NCBI RefSeq assembly: GCF_900156065.1
Contig: NZ_FTNF01000001.1
Location: 310,001 to 374,000 of the forward strand
Length of the DNA: 64,000 nucleotides
Direction of reading: 5' to 3'
From: Micromonospora avicenniae
GTDB taxonomy: Bacteria; Actinomycetota; Actinomycetes; Mycobacteriales; Micromonosporaceae
Below, piece after piece: positions 1 to 7,597 of this stretch; positions within the stretch are counted from its first letter, which is position 1; each line of letters starts with the position of its first letter. The translations under genes and the position numbers were made by a program. The notes below the pieces were generated by a model. The model was not told the DNA's origin, ran no database searches, and saw nothing but the letters and a program-made list of their open reading frames with translations.

Positions 1-339
1 GACCGGAGCGGGCCGGCCCAGGGACGCTTCGTCGGCCGCATAGGTCACGCCGTTGGCGTGGTGCCCGTTCACTCTGCTCGGGGGCTCGGTGTCACCGGAC
101 AGACCGGCCACCGGCGCCGGCAGATCACCGTGCCGGGGCGAGGAGGTGGCCCAGCCGGAGGACGGGTCGGGCGCCCAGCGCGCCGCCGGTTCGCCGGACC
201 GGCCTGGATCGCCGACGGGGGGCCAGGCGGCCGCCGGGGGCGCCCATCCGCCGGCGGAGCGGGAAGGATCGTGCTGCTGGCCCGTCCCGTCATCGTGCTC
301 TCCCGGGGTGGCCGCACCGGGTTGCCCTGCTTCACTCAC
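1..339 (-). CDS. Partial Pro/Gly/Ser-rich protein, possibly DUF3152 N-terminus
   Basis: Only the first 113 codons lie in the window; the gene runs off the left edge. It starts with GTG at 339, eight bases after a clear AAGGAG ribosome binding site. The visible part is low complexity, rich in Pro, Gly, Ala and Ser, with repeated Trp-Ala-Pro units, and has no membrane segment yet. It diverges from the TetR gene at 487. In mycobacteria the gene at this place (Rv3207c, next to the Rv3208 TetR) encodes a DUF3152 metallopeptidase-like exported protein with a disordered N-terminus. That identity is inferred from synteny only. Confidence 0.45.
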   Translation of the reverse strand, partial: MSEAGQPGAATPGEHDDGTGQQHDPSRSAGGWAPPAAAWPPVGDPGRSGEPAARWAPDPSSGWATSSPRHGDLPAPVAGLSGDTEPPSRVNGHHANGVTYAADEASLGRPAPV

Positions 340-486
340 CGCGCGCTCCTTGGTCGCCCCCGCTGAGGCTACCGTGTGGTGACAGTGGCGATAAGTTACA
401 GCGGCGGGCCAATTCCGCGACGGGCGATCGAGCCCGACCGGTTCGGGTAATGCTGCCGGCTCGTACGAAGAAACTCGGAGGTTCCC

Positions 487-1125
487 ATGACCGCTGTGGG
501 GAACGGTGCGCAGACCGCTGGCCGGCCCACCCGGCTGCCGCGCTCCGCGCGTCGTAAGCAGCTGCTCGCCGCCGCCCAGGAGGTGTTCGTCGCCCAGGGC
601 TACCACGCCGCCGCGATGGACGACATCGCCGAGCGGGCAGGGGTCTCCAAGCCGGTGCTCTACCAGCACTTCCCCGGCAAGATGGAGCTCTACCTGGCGC
701 TGCTCGACACGCACTGCGACACGATCGTCGCCAAGGTGCAGGAGGCGATGCGGGGCACCGACGACAACAAGGAGCGGGTAGGCGCCTCCGTACGGGCGTA
801 CTTCGACTTCGTCGACCACGAGAGCGAGGCGTTCCGCCTGGTCTTCGAGTCGGACCTGCGTAACGACCCGGCCGTGCGGCAACGCGTCGAGCGGGTCGAG
901 CAGGGCTGCATCGCGGCGATCACCGACACGATCATCTCCGACACCGGGGTGAGCCGTGCGCACGCCGAACTGCTCGCGTCCGGCCTGGTCGGCGCTGCCG
1001 AGACCGCGGCACAGTTCTGGCTGGCCGGCGGGCGGCAGGTGCCGAAGGCGGAGGCCGAGGCGTTGGTGGCCGCTCTCTCCTGGCGGGGCATCGCCAGCTT
1101 CCCGCTCAAGGACGAGTCGGCCTGA
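487..1125 (+). CDS. TetR/AcrR-family transcriptional regulator
   Basis: A 212-residue DNA-binding repressor. The N-terminal TetR helix-turn-helix is at about residues 18-65, with the typical run AAMDDIAERAGVSKPVLYQH. The rest is the all-helical ligand-binding and dimerisation part. It starts at ATG 487 behind GGAGG. Together with the DUF3107, ferritin-like and RhlE genes that follow, it reproduces the Rv3208-Rv3211 order of mycobacteria, so it is the Rv3208-type regulator of this conserved actinobacterial block. Its ligand is not known from sequence. Confidence 0.9.
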   Translation: MTAVGNGAQTAGRPTRLPRSARRKQLLAAAQEVFVAQGYHAAAMDDIAERAGVSKPVLYQHFPGKMELYLALLDTHCDTIVAKVQEAMRGTDDNKERVGASVRAYFDFVDHESEAFRLVFESDLRNDPAVRQRVERVEQGCIAAITDTIISDTGVSRAHAELLASGLVGAAETAAQFWLAGGRQVPKAEAEALVAALSWRGIASFPLKDESA

Positions 1126-1178
1126 ACGGTCCCGGAGCGTGCGGACCCGTCCGGCGTCACCCGGCAAGGTGAGTCAGC

Positions 1179-1208
1179 CTGACCGTCACGGCCGAGATCG
1201 GATAGCCT
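1179..1208 (+). promoter_or_regulatory. Possible promoter of the DUF3107 gene
   Basis: CTGACC (1179-1184) and TAGCCT (1203-1208) are separated by 18 bases and lie 28 bases before the ribosome binding site of the DUF3107 gene. The match to sigma-70-type boxes is moderate, so this is an inference. Confidence 0.3.
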
Positions 1209-1247
1209 TCCCACGGCGGCTCTTTCGCCCCAGTTGAGGAGGCACGT

Positions 1248-1475
1248 GTGGAGGTCAAGATCGGCGTGCAGTACGCGCCGCGCGAGCTGGTTCTGGAGAG
1301 CGCGCAGGCGCCGGCCGAGATCGAGCAGATCGTGACCGACGCCATCGCCAAGAACTCCGGCACGCTGTCCCTGACCGACGAGAAGGGCCGGCGCGTGATC
1401 GTGCCGGTCGACAAGGTCGCCTACGTCGAGATCGCCGAGGCGTCCCCCCGAGCGGTCGGGTTCACCGTCCGATAG
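1248..1475 (+). CDS. DUF3107 family small protein
   Basis: A 75-residue protein of the actinobacterial DUF3107 family (Rv3208A/TB9.4 type). It begins MEVKIGVQYAPRELVLES and ends with VAYVEIAEA...VGFTVR. The GTG at 1248 follows GAGGAGG at a good distance; the GTG at 1246 is out of frame. The family is short, cytoplasmic and of unknown function, and usually sits next to the TetR gene as here. The TetR stop is 122 bases upstream, so it may have its own promoter. Confidence 0.88.
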   Translation: MEVKIGVQYAPRELVLESAQAPAEIEQIVTDAIAKNSGTLSLTDEKGRRVIVPVDKVAYVEIAEASPRAVGFTVR

Positions 1476-1523
1476 GCGCACGCGGCGTCCGCGGCGGCTC
1501 GCCCGTCGCGGACACCGGAACCG

Positions 1524-1554
1524 TGAGCCCCGGGCCGTTCTGGCCCGGGGCTCA
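1524..1554. terminator. Bidirectional hairpin terminator
   Basis: A perfect 13-bp stem (1524-1536 with 1542-1554) and a 5-nt loop between the convergent DUF3107 and ferritin-like genes. The right arm includes the stop codon of the minus-strand gene. A T-rich tract is weak, as is common in GC-rich actinomycetes. Confidence 0.75.
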
Positions 1555-2205
1555 GTTGTTCAGGCCGGCGGCGGTCATCCGCTCGGTGTGCGCGGCGGTC
1601 AGTTGCCGGAAGAGCGCCTCGACATTCACCCGCTCCCCCTGTGCGATCAGTGTGGTGAGCGCCCCTCGATCGGCGGTGGCGACCCGGCTGGCCTGGGAGA
1701 GCGCCTCGCCGACCAACCGCCGGGCCCACATCGAGAGCCGGTGCGCCACCCGTGGGTCGGCGTCGATGGCGATCCGGATCTCCGCGGCGGCGAACTCGGC
1801 GTATCGCGACTCGTGCAGCACGTCGAGCACGAGTTGCCGGTCCGCCTCGTCCAGCGCAGCGGCGATCTGCCGGATGAAGTCGTCGGTGATCGCGTCGCCG
1901 ACGTACGCCTTGGTCACCGCCTCCGCCCAGTCCCGCGGCTCGGTCGAATCGTGGTACGCCTGCAACGCCGCCACGTACGGCGCCATCGCCTCCTGCGGTG
2001 CCACGCCCAGTGCCGTGATCCGGTCGGCGAGGCGGCGGTAGTTGGCGATCTCCGCGGCGGCCATCTCGCCCAACGCGGCCCGGCGACGCAGATCGGGAGC
2101 GAGCCGGGCGTCGCCGGCCATCCGCTCGAAGGCGAGCAGCTCGCCGAGGGCGACCAGGCCGAGCAGGTCGGCGACGGCGGCGCCGGGGGTGGTCGGGGCG
2201 GACAC
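1552..2205 (-). CDS. Ferritin-like / MiaE-like helical protein
   Basis: A 217-residue helical protein of the actinobacterial ferritin-like family found beside RhlE (Rv3210c type, annotated elsewhere as ferritin-like fold or tRNA-hydroxylase-like). Conserved acidic and His positions appear in GELLAFERM, GEMAAAEIANY and LHESRYAEFAAAEIRIA, the pattern of a four-helix diiron bundle (Glu and E-x-x-x pairs). The substrate is not known. It is convergent with DUF3107 and divergent from the helicase gene at 2555. Confidence 0.8.
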   Translation of the reverse strand: MSAPTTPGAAVADLLGLVALGELLAFERMAGDARLAPDLRRRAALGEMAAAEIANYRRLADRITALGVAPQEAMAPYVAALQAYHDSTEPRDWAEAVTKAYVGDAITDDFIRQIAAALDEADRQLVLDVLHESRYAEFAAAEIRIAIDADPRVAHRLSMWARRLVGEALSQASRVATADRGALTTLIAQGERVNVEALFRQLTAAHTERMTAAGLNN

Positions 2206-2554
2206 GAGCGCAGGTTACCGCTCGGGGCACCGGTGCGCGGCCCCGTGACGGGGCGACAGGGGCGGCAACGGCCCGCCCGGATGCGGACGCTCGGCGGGTC
2301 ACCAAATGTGAGCTGCATCACAGATCAACCACCCGGTGGATCACCCCCGACCCGGAATCAGGACGCCACCCTGCCGGTTCAGGTAGTATGGAACAGTTGC
2401 CGCGGGCGCCGATCTGATCTGAATCAGGCCCCCCGGCGCGCGTGCGGCCCGGTCCGGCTCGGCGAAATGCCCCCGACCGTGTGGCCCGCGCCAGACCGAA
2501 CGCGCCCTGCGGAGATGACGGGGCGCACCCACGAGAGGGCACCCCCACATCCAG
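2206..2554. other. Intergenic region, divergent promoter space and rhlE leader
   Basis: 349 bases between two divergent genes. TAGTAT at 2384-2389 is a plausible -10 box for the helicase, which would give a leader of about 160 bases; I see no convincing -35 box. The leader has short local inverted repeats but matches no riboswitch class I recognise. Confidence 0.4.
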
Positions 2555-4210
2555 ATGAGCGAATTGACGCAGGACAACACCGGGGGCCAGATTTCGGCCC
2601 CCACCACACCGGCACGACCGGAAGCACCGACCTTCGCCGAGCTGGGCGCGCGTCAGGAGACCGTTGACGCGCTGGCCGGAGCCGGCATCACCCACGCCTT
2701 CGCCATTCAGCAGTACGCGCTGCCGATCGCGATGCGCGGCACCGACCTGATCGGCCAGGCGCCCACCGGCACCGGTAAGACCCTCGGCTTCGGCGTCCCG
2801 CTGCTCGAGCGGGTCTTGGCGCCGAGCGAGGGCGGCGACGGCACGCCGCAGGCGCTGGTCGTCGTCCCCACCCGCGAACTGGGTCTCCAGGTCGCCAAGG
2901 ACCTCGCCACCGCGGGCAGCACCCGGGGCGTCCGGGTCCTGCCGATCTACGGCGGCGTGGCGTACGAGCCGCAGGTCGAGGCGCTGCGCAAGGGCGTCGA
3001 GATCCTCGTCGGCACGCCGGGCCGCCTGCTCGACCTGGCCAAGCAGAAGCAGCTGCGACTCGACCGGGTACGCGCGCTGGTGCTCGACGAGGCCGACCGG
3101 ATGCTCGACCTCGGTTTCCTCGACGACGTCGAGAAGATCCTCGCGATGCTTCCCGACGACCGGCAGACCATGCTCTTCTCGGCCACCATGCCGGATCCGA
3201 TCGTCACGCTCTCCCGGCGCTTCCTGCGCCACCCCGTGACCATCCACGCCGGGCACACCGCCGAGACCGGGCCGTCGCCGCAGACCGAACAGCTGGTCTA
3301 CCGCACCCACTCGCTCAACAAGGTCGAGATCGTGGCGCGGATCCTCCAGGCGGAGGGGCGCGGGCTCACGATGATCTTCACGCGTACCAAGCGGGCCGCC
3401 GACCGGGTCGCCGAGGACCTCGACTTCCGCGGCTTCGCGGTGGCCGCCGTGCACGGTGACCTCGGGCAGGGCGCGCGTGAGCGGGCACTGCGGGCGTTCC
3501 GGGCCGGCAAGATCGACACTCTGGTCGCCACCGACGTGGCCGCCCGGGGCATCGACGTCAGCGGCGTCACCCATGTCATCAACTACGACTGCCCCGAGGA
3601 CCAGGACACGTACACCCACCGGATCGGTCGTACCGGCCGGGCCGGAGCCACCGGTGTCGCGGTGACCTTCGTCGACTGGGACGACATGCCGCGCTGGCGG
3701 ATCATCGACAAGACGCTCGGGCTCGACATGCCGGAGCCGCCGGAGACGTACCACACGTCGCCGCACCTCTACACCGACCTGCACATCTCCCCGGAGGTGA
3801 GCGGCACCCTGCCGACCGCCGAGCGGACCCGGGCCGGGCTCTCGGCCGAGGTCGAGGAGGACCTGGGCGGTAGCCGCTCGCGTCGCGGTGACGGCGGCGG
3901 CCGAGGTCGCCGCAGCGGGGGTCGCCGCGGTGGCCGCGGCGAGTCGTCGGAGCCGGACACGGCTGCGGCCGTCGAAGGCGACGGCGACGAGGGCGGCAGG
4001 ACCCCGCGCCGCCGGCGTCGCCGCCGCGCGGGCGAGGTGGTCACCGAGGGCGAGCCGACCGCGGTGATCACCAACAGCGGTACCGCCGAGCCGGTCTCGT
4101 CCGGCGCGGAGGGTGAGGCGGCGGCGCCGAAGCCACGCCGGCGTCGGCGTCGACGCCCCGGTGGCAGCGCCGCAGGGGCCGCCCCGGCCGAGGCGACCAC
4201 CGCCGACTGA
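2555..4210 (+). CDS. rhlE: DEAD-box ATP-dependent RNA helicase, RhlE type
   Basis: A 551-residue RNA-unwinding ATPase. The Q-motif region is near residue 25 (FAELGA...AIQQYALP), followed by Walker A APTGTGKT, motif Ib TPGR, DEAD as LDEADRML, motif III SAT, and motif VI HRIGRTGRAG. The last 130 residues are a basic Arg/Gly-rich tail (SRSRRGDGGGRGRRSGGRRG and later KPRRRRRRRPGG), which in this family binds RNA without sequence specificity. Homologues act in rRNA and mRNA structure turnover, often in the cold. It completes the Rv3208-Rv3211-like block. Confidence 0.93.
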   Translation: MSELTQDNTGGQISAPTTPARPEAPTFAELGARQETVDALAGAGITHAFAIQQYALPIAMRGTDLIGQAPTGTGKTLGFGVPLLERVLAPSEGGDGTPQALVVVPTRELGLQVAKDLATAGSTRGVRVLPIYGGVAYEPQVEALRKGVEILVGTPGRLLDLAKQKQLRLDRVRALVLDEADRMLDLGFLDDVEKILAMLPDDRQTMLFSATMPDPIVTLSRRFLRHPVTIHAGHTAETGPSPQTEQLVYRTHSLNKVEIVARILQAEGRGLTMIFTRTKRAADRVAEDLDFRGFAVAAVHGDLGQGARERALRAFRAGKIDTLVATDVAARGIDVSGVTHVINYDCPEDQDTYTHRIGRTGRAGATGVAVTFVDWDDMPRWRIIDKTLGLDMPEPPETYHTSPHLYTDLHISPEVSGTLPTAERTRAGLSAEVEEDLGGSRSRRGDGGGRGRRSGGRRGGRGESSEPDTAAAVEGDGDEGGRTPRRRRRRRAGEVVTEGEPTAVITNSGTAEPVSSGAEGEAAAPKPRRRRRRRPGGSAAGAAPAEATTAD

Positions 4211-4220
4211 GCATGACCTA

Positions 4221-4262
4221 GACAGGACGTCCCCCGCCCACCGGGCCGGGGGACGTCCTGTC
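4221..4262 (+). terminator. Strong hairpin terminator after rhlE
   Basis: Arms 4221-4235 and 4248-4262 form a 15-bp perfect stem (GACAGGACGTCCCCC with its complement) ten bases after the helicase stop codon. There is no long T-tract. Confidence 0.8.
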
Positions 4263-4300
4263 TCCTCCACCCACCCCTCACCCCGCCGGTTCCCTGGGCG

Positions 4301-4360
4301 CACTTTCACGGAAAGAGCGGCTTTTCCGTGCCGGATAGCCACTCTTTCCGTGAACGAGGC
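4301..4360. repeat. Palindromic intergenic repeat, family 1, copy 1
   Basis: The outer arms 4306-4323 and 4336-4353 pair over 18 bp with one mismatch (TTCACGGAAAGAG...CTCTTTCCGTGAA). Related copies are at 24633-24690 and 49916-49978. A C-rich tract lies to the left and a G-rich tract (about 4371-4418) to the right, as at the other copies. Confidence 0.85.
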
Positions 4361-4425
4361 CCACCGGAGCGCGGGGTGGGGGTGGGGGGTGGGGGTGGGT
4401 TGGGGACGGGAGAGGGGATTTGGGG

Positions 4426-5616
4426 ATGGGTGAATCGTTGGATGGGGCGCTGGGCGAGGTGCGGGCGCTGCTGCTCGACTCCGCGCTGACCCGGGCCGTC
4501 GCCGCCGGGCGACGCCGCGGGCTGCGCCCTTCGGTCGTACGGGCGGAGCTGCGCCCGGTGACGCTGAAGGCGGGCCCCCGCCTGCAGATCGCCACCTCTG
4601 ACGGCGCCCGCCCGTTCACCCGCAACGTCGCCCCCGGGCAGGACACGGCCGACGCGATCGACGCGTTGCTCGCCGAGCCGTTCGGCAACTGGCATGTGGA
4701 AACCACGGACATGACGCTCCAGCTGCGGGTGACCAAGTCCGGGGATGCCCAGGTGCACCGGGCGAGGGCGACCCGGCCGACCGGCACGCCCGCCGGCAAC
4801 GACCGCGAGAAGGAGTACCTGCTCGACCCGGGCGACCCGATCTTCGCCGAGATCGGCGGCTCGGCCGCGAAGCGTCGCCAGGTCGACGCGTTCCTCCGGG
4901 CTCTCGCGGCGACCCTGCCGGAGGAGCTGACCGGTCCGCTACGCGTGGTGGACCTCGGCTGCGGCAACGCGTACCTCACGTTCGCCGCGTACCGGTACCT
5001 GTCGGGGCGCGGGCTCGACGTGGAGCTGGTCGGGGTAGACGTCCGGGAGGACCAGCGGCGCCGGAACACCGAGCTGGCCGAGCGACTGGGCTGGGGCGAC
5101 GGGGTCCGCTTCGTGGCCGGCACGATCGCCGACGCGGTGGTCGAGCCGGCGCCGGACCTGGTACTCGCCCTGCACGCCTGCGACACCGCCACCGACGAGG
5201 CGCTGGCCCGGGCGGTGCGCTGGGGCGCCCGCTGGGTGCTCGCCGCGCCGTGCTGCCATCACGACGTCGCCGCGCAGTTGCGGGCTCGACCGGCTCCGAG
5301 CCCGTACGAGCTGTTGACGCGGCAGGGCATCCTGCGCGAACGATTCGCGGACGTGCTCACCGACGCGCTGCGGGCCGGCCTGCTCCGGCTGCACGGCTAC
5401 CGCGCCGAGGTGGTGGAGTTCGTCGATTCCCGGCACACCCCGCGGAACCTGCTCATCCGTGCCCGCCGTACCGGGGCCGTACCGACCGACGAGCAGCGCC
5501 GGGACTACCGGGAACTTGTCGATCAGTGGCAGGTTGCCCCGCGGCTGGAGACCCTACTGGCCACTGCGGACGGTCCGGAGACCCCGTTCACGACCGCTCA
5601 GTCCGGCCCTCGCTAG
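4426..5616 (+). CDS. Class I SAM-dependent methyltransferase
   Basis: A 396-residue methyltransferase of the Methyltransf_32-like type. Residues about 165-260 form the Rossmann SAM domain: motif I VVDLGCGNAYLTF, an acidic motif II (LVGVDVRED), and LVLALHACDTATDEAL followed by APCCHHD. The LHACD and CCH signatures are typical of this family. The N-terminal 140 residues are a separate accessory domain, possibly nucleic-acid binding. I chose ATG 4426, which follows GAGGGG; a TTG at 4420 is possible. The methyl acceptor is unknown. Confidence 0.82.
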   Translation: MGESLDGALGEVRALLLDSALTRAVAAGRRRGLRPSVVRAELRPVTLKAGPRLQIATSDGARPFTRNVAPGQDTADAIDALLAEPFGNWHVETTDMTLQLRVTKSGDAQVHRARATRPTGTPAGNDREKEYLLDPGDPIFAEIGGSAAKRRQVDAFLRALAATLPEELTGPLRVVDLGCGNAYLTFAAYRYLSGRGLDVELVGVDVREDQRRRNTELAERLGWGDGVRFVAGTIADAVVEPAPDLVLALHACDTATDEALARAVRWGARWVLAAPCCHHDVAAQLRARPAPSPYELLTRQGILRERFADVLTDALRAGLLRLHGYRAEVVEFVDSRHTPRNLLIRARRTGAVPTDEQRRDYRELVDQWQVAPRLETLLATADGPETPFTTAQSGPR

Positions 5617-5700
5617 CCGGCACCGCCGGGAACGACTGTCGATCTCGGGTGATCGGAAGGAAACGATCACCACCTCTGTCCGCTTTCGTCCGGATGCGAC

Positions 5701-5734
5701 GCACAAAAGGTCCCGTGGACGGGACCTTTTGTGC
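5701..5734. terminator. Perfect 16-bp palindrome (terminator or operator)
   Basis: GCACAAAAGGTCCCGT and its exact complement are separated by only two bases. It lies 84 bases after the methyltransferase stop and 85 bases before the HTH gene, next to a candidate promoter. The outer AAAA/TTTT make it look like a rho-independent terminator, but its position would also suit an operator for the downstream regulator. Confidence 0.65.
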
Positions 5735-5744
5735 GGTCAGTCAA

Positions 5745-5772
5745 TTGTTTCGAGCTCCTCCGGTACTACTCT
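5745..5772 (+). promoter_or_regulatory. Candidate promoter of the HTH regulator
   Basis: TTGTTT (5745-5750) and TACTCT (5767-5772) are spaced by 16 bases, directly after the 5701-5734 palindrome and 48 bases before the ATG. Confidence 0.35.
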
Positions 5773-5819
5773 CGGATGCGAACTCCGGTGTCCCGCCTCG
5801 AGAGGGAAGACCCGCAGGG

Positions 5820-6236
5820 ATGCGTTCCGCAGAGGTTTCACCGCAGATGGCCTTCGCACGCTTCGTGCGACGCGCCATCGATGACGCTCGCGACGAACGG
5901 GGCTGGACGGTCACCGAGTTGGCCGCCCACACCGGCGTCGGCCGCTCCACCGTCTTCCGCTGGCTCGCCGGCGACTGGCAGGACTACCCCGAGCTGGCCA
6001 AGGTCCGTGGCTTCTGCGCCGCGCTGGACCTCCCGGTCGCCGCGGCGTTCCGCGCCCTCGGCCTGCCCGATGCCAACCCCACCCCGCGTCGCCGCGGCGA
6101 CGAAGGTCCGGTCGAGGCGGACGTCCGCGTGATCCTGGACCGGCTCGCCGACCCGGCCGTGCCACTGGAGGAGAAGCACCACATCCGGGACCTGCTGCGC
6201 TACCTGGCGCGCCGCCCGGTCCGCCGGGCCGGCTGA
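5820..6236 (+). CDS. XRE-type helix-turn-helix regulator
   Basis: A 138-residue DNA-binding protein. The XRE helix-turn-helix is at about residues 22-66 (WTVTELAAHTGVGRSTVFRW), followed by ALDLPVAAAFRALGLPD and a short helical C-terminus ending in an Arg-rich stretch. There is no ligand domain. ATG 5820 follows GAGAGGGAAG; an in-frame ATG at 5847 (MAFARFVRRA) is an equally reasonable start. Targets are unknown, though the palindrome just upstream could be its own operator. Confidence 0.82.
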   Translation: MRSAEVSPQMAFARFVRRAIDDARDERGWTVTELAAHTGVGRSTVFRWLAGDWQDYPELAKVRGFCAALDLPVAAAFRALGLPDANPTPRRRGDEGPVEADVRVILDRLADPAVPLEEKHHIRDLLRYLARRPVRRAG

Positions 6237-6336
6237 CCATCCATCCGGGCGACGCGGGGCCGACTCAGGACGCCGGTCCCGAGACGCCGCCGGGACATCG
6301 TGCCGAGCCGCGTCCCGCGACCCGCACGGGCACCCG

Positions 6337-7263
6337 TCACGGCACCACTACGGTGAACTCCGCGGTACGCACCACACCCGCCACCTGGAAGTCCAGGTAG
6401 AGCCGGTACCGGCCCGGGCCGGGCGTGGTCAGCCAGAACCGTACGGTCCCGTCGACCAGTTGCGGTTCGGGATGCACGTGCAGGTAGCCGAGGTCCCCCT
6501 CGCGCAGCGCCACCAGGTGGCCGTACGCCCCGAGGTAGCGCTCCAATGCGGCGGTGGTGCCGTCGGCGGCGACCCGGAACGTCAGCGGCACGGTGGCGCC
6601 CACCTGCGGCGTGCCCTGGTAGTCGATGGTGAAGCCGCCGACCGTCGCCGAGGTGGCGGCGGCCGGCAGCGGACGCGGCTCGTAGCCGCCGGCCACGGCC
6701 AGGTCGACGCCGAGGGTCACCGCCGTCTGCGCGCCGTTGTCGGCCACCGCGGTGAAGTCGGCGTACGCCCGCCAGGTGCCCGCCTGAGGCAGGGTGAGCG
6801 GCACGGACCAGGTGCCGTCCGGAGCCATCGTCGGATGCAGGTGCTGGAACCCGGTGAGGTCACGGCGTACCACGATGAGGTGCAGCGGTTTGTCGTGCAC
6901 GATCGCGAACCGGTTGACGGGTTCGCCTTGTGCGTCCCGGATCTGGAACCGGAACTGCGCCTCCCGTCCGGGAGTGAACCCGGTGACGAGCGGGGCGAAC
7001 GTGTACCCGCCCGCGCTGACCGCCAGGCCACCGGCCTCGGCGTCCGCGCCCTGACCGGTCCCGGAGACACTGCCGTGGTCGTGCGGCGCGGTTCCCGGCG
7101 GGTGCGTGTGGTCGGCGGTCTCCAGGCCGACCGCGGTGGGGGCGCTGCCGGAGTTGAGCCGGCCCAGACCGAAGCCGAGCAGGACGGCGAGCACCAGCCC
7201 GCCGACCGACAGCGCGAGCCGGACAGTGCCGCGGTCGGGTGCCGCGGAGACCTGGTCAGGCAA
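6337..7263 (-). CDS. Membrane-anchored His-rich protein with YtkA-like domains, copper-linked
   Basis: About 308 residues. After a short cytoplasmic start comes one membrane helix (VRLALSVGGLVLAVLLGFGLGRL, roughly residues 14-36), then a His-rich stretch (DHTHPPGTAPHDHG) and two beta-sandwich segments that each carry an HLHP or YLHVHPE motif. The His patterns suggest extracytoplasmic metal binding, probably copper. The likely start is the TTG at 7263, which overlaps the stop of the upstream CopZ-like gene, so the two are translationally coupled. The exact role is inferred from motifs and neighbour. Confidence 0.75.
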   Translation of the reverse strand: MPDQVSAAPDRGTVRLALSVGGLVLAVLLGFGLGRLNSGSAPTAVGLETADHTHPPGTAPHDHGSVSGTGQGADAEAGGLAVSAGGYTFAPLVTGFTPGREAQFRFQIRDAQGEPVNRFAIVHDKPLHLIVVRRDLTGFQHLHPTMAPDGTWSVPLTLPQAGTWRAYADFTAVADNGAQTAVTLGVDLAVAGGYEPRPLPAAATSATVGGFTIDYQGTPQVGATVPLTFRVAADGTTAALERYLGAYGHLVALREGDLGYLHVHPEPQLVDGTVRFWLTTPGPGRYRLYLDFQVAGVVRTAEFTVVVP

Positions 7264-7492
7264 CGCCCGAGCCCAACTCGTAGCCGGCCTCGTCGACGGC
7301 CGCCCGAACCATCTCGTCGGGCAGTGGCTCGGCGCTGCTGACGGTGGCGGTGCCGCTGGCCAGATCGACCCGGACCTCACGGACCCCCGGCAGCGCCGCG
7401 AGCTCGTCGGTGACCGCCCGGACGCAGTGCTCGCAGGTCATGCCGGTGACGGCATACGTACGCGTGACAGCCTGCTGATCCATGGCGCCCAC
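7256..7492 (-). CDS. CopZ-like heavy-metal chaperone
   Basis: A 78-residue HMA-domain protein with the metal site GMTCEHC (CxxC) near residue 20 and the usual beta-alpha-beta-beta-alpha-beta layout (VREVRVDLASGTATV, VRAAVDEAGYEL). It carries Cu(I), possibly another soft metal, in the cytoplasm. The start may be ATG 7492 or ATG 7483. It is coupled to the downstream His-rich membrane protein; no copper ATPase gene is next to it. Confidence 0.88.
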   Translation of the reverse strand: MGAMDQQAVTRTYAVTGMTCEHCVRAVTDELAALPGVREVRVDLASGTATVSSAEPLPDEMVRAAVDEAGYELGSGVA

Positions 7493-7597
7493 GGTACCGC
7501 TGCGCAGGAGCAGGACCGGCCGGTGTTCCGATGGCGTGGCAACCGTCCCAACTTCGCGCTCCCGGGAACTTTCTCCGATGTCCTCGGCCGCGGACGA

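Noticed and set aside
2318..4342. Very long open frame (674 codons) opposite the helicase gene
   Set aside because: It is the antisense shadow of a clear DEAD-box gene; GC-rich DNA keeps such frames open. Composition is Arg/Gly/Ala-rich without motifs.
4281..4426. CRISPR-like look of repeated GGGTGGGG runs
   Set aside because: No regular spacers or repeat unit; these are G-tracts flanking a palindromic repeat. No cas genes are present.
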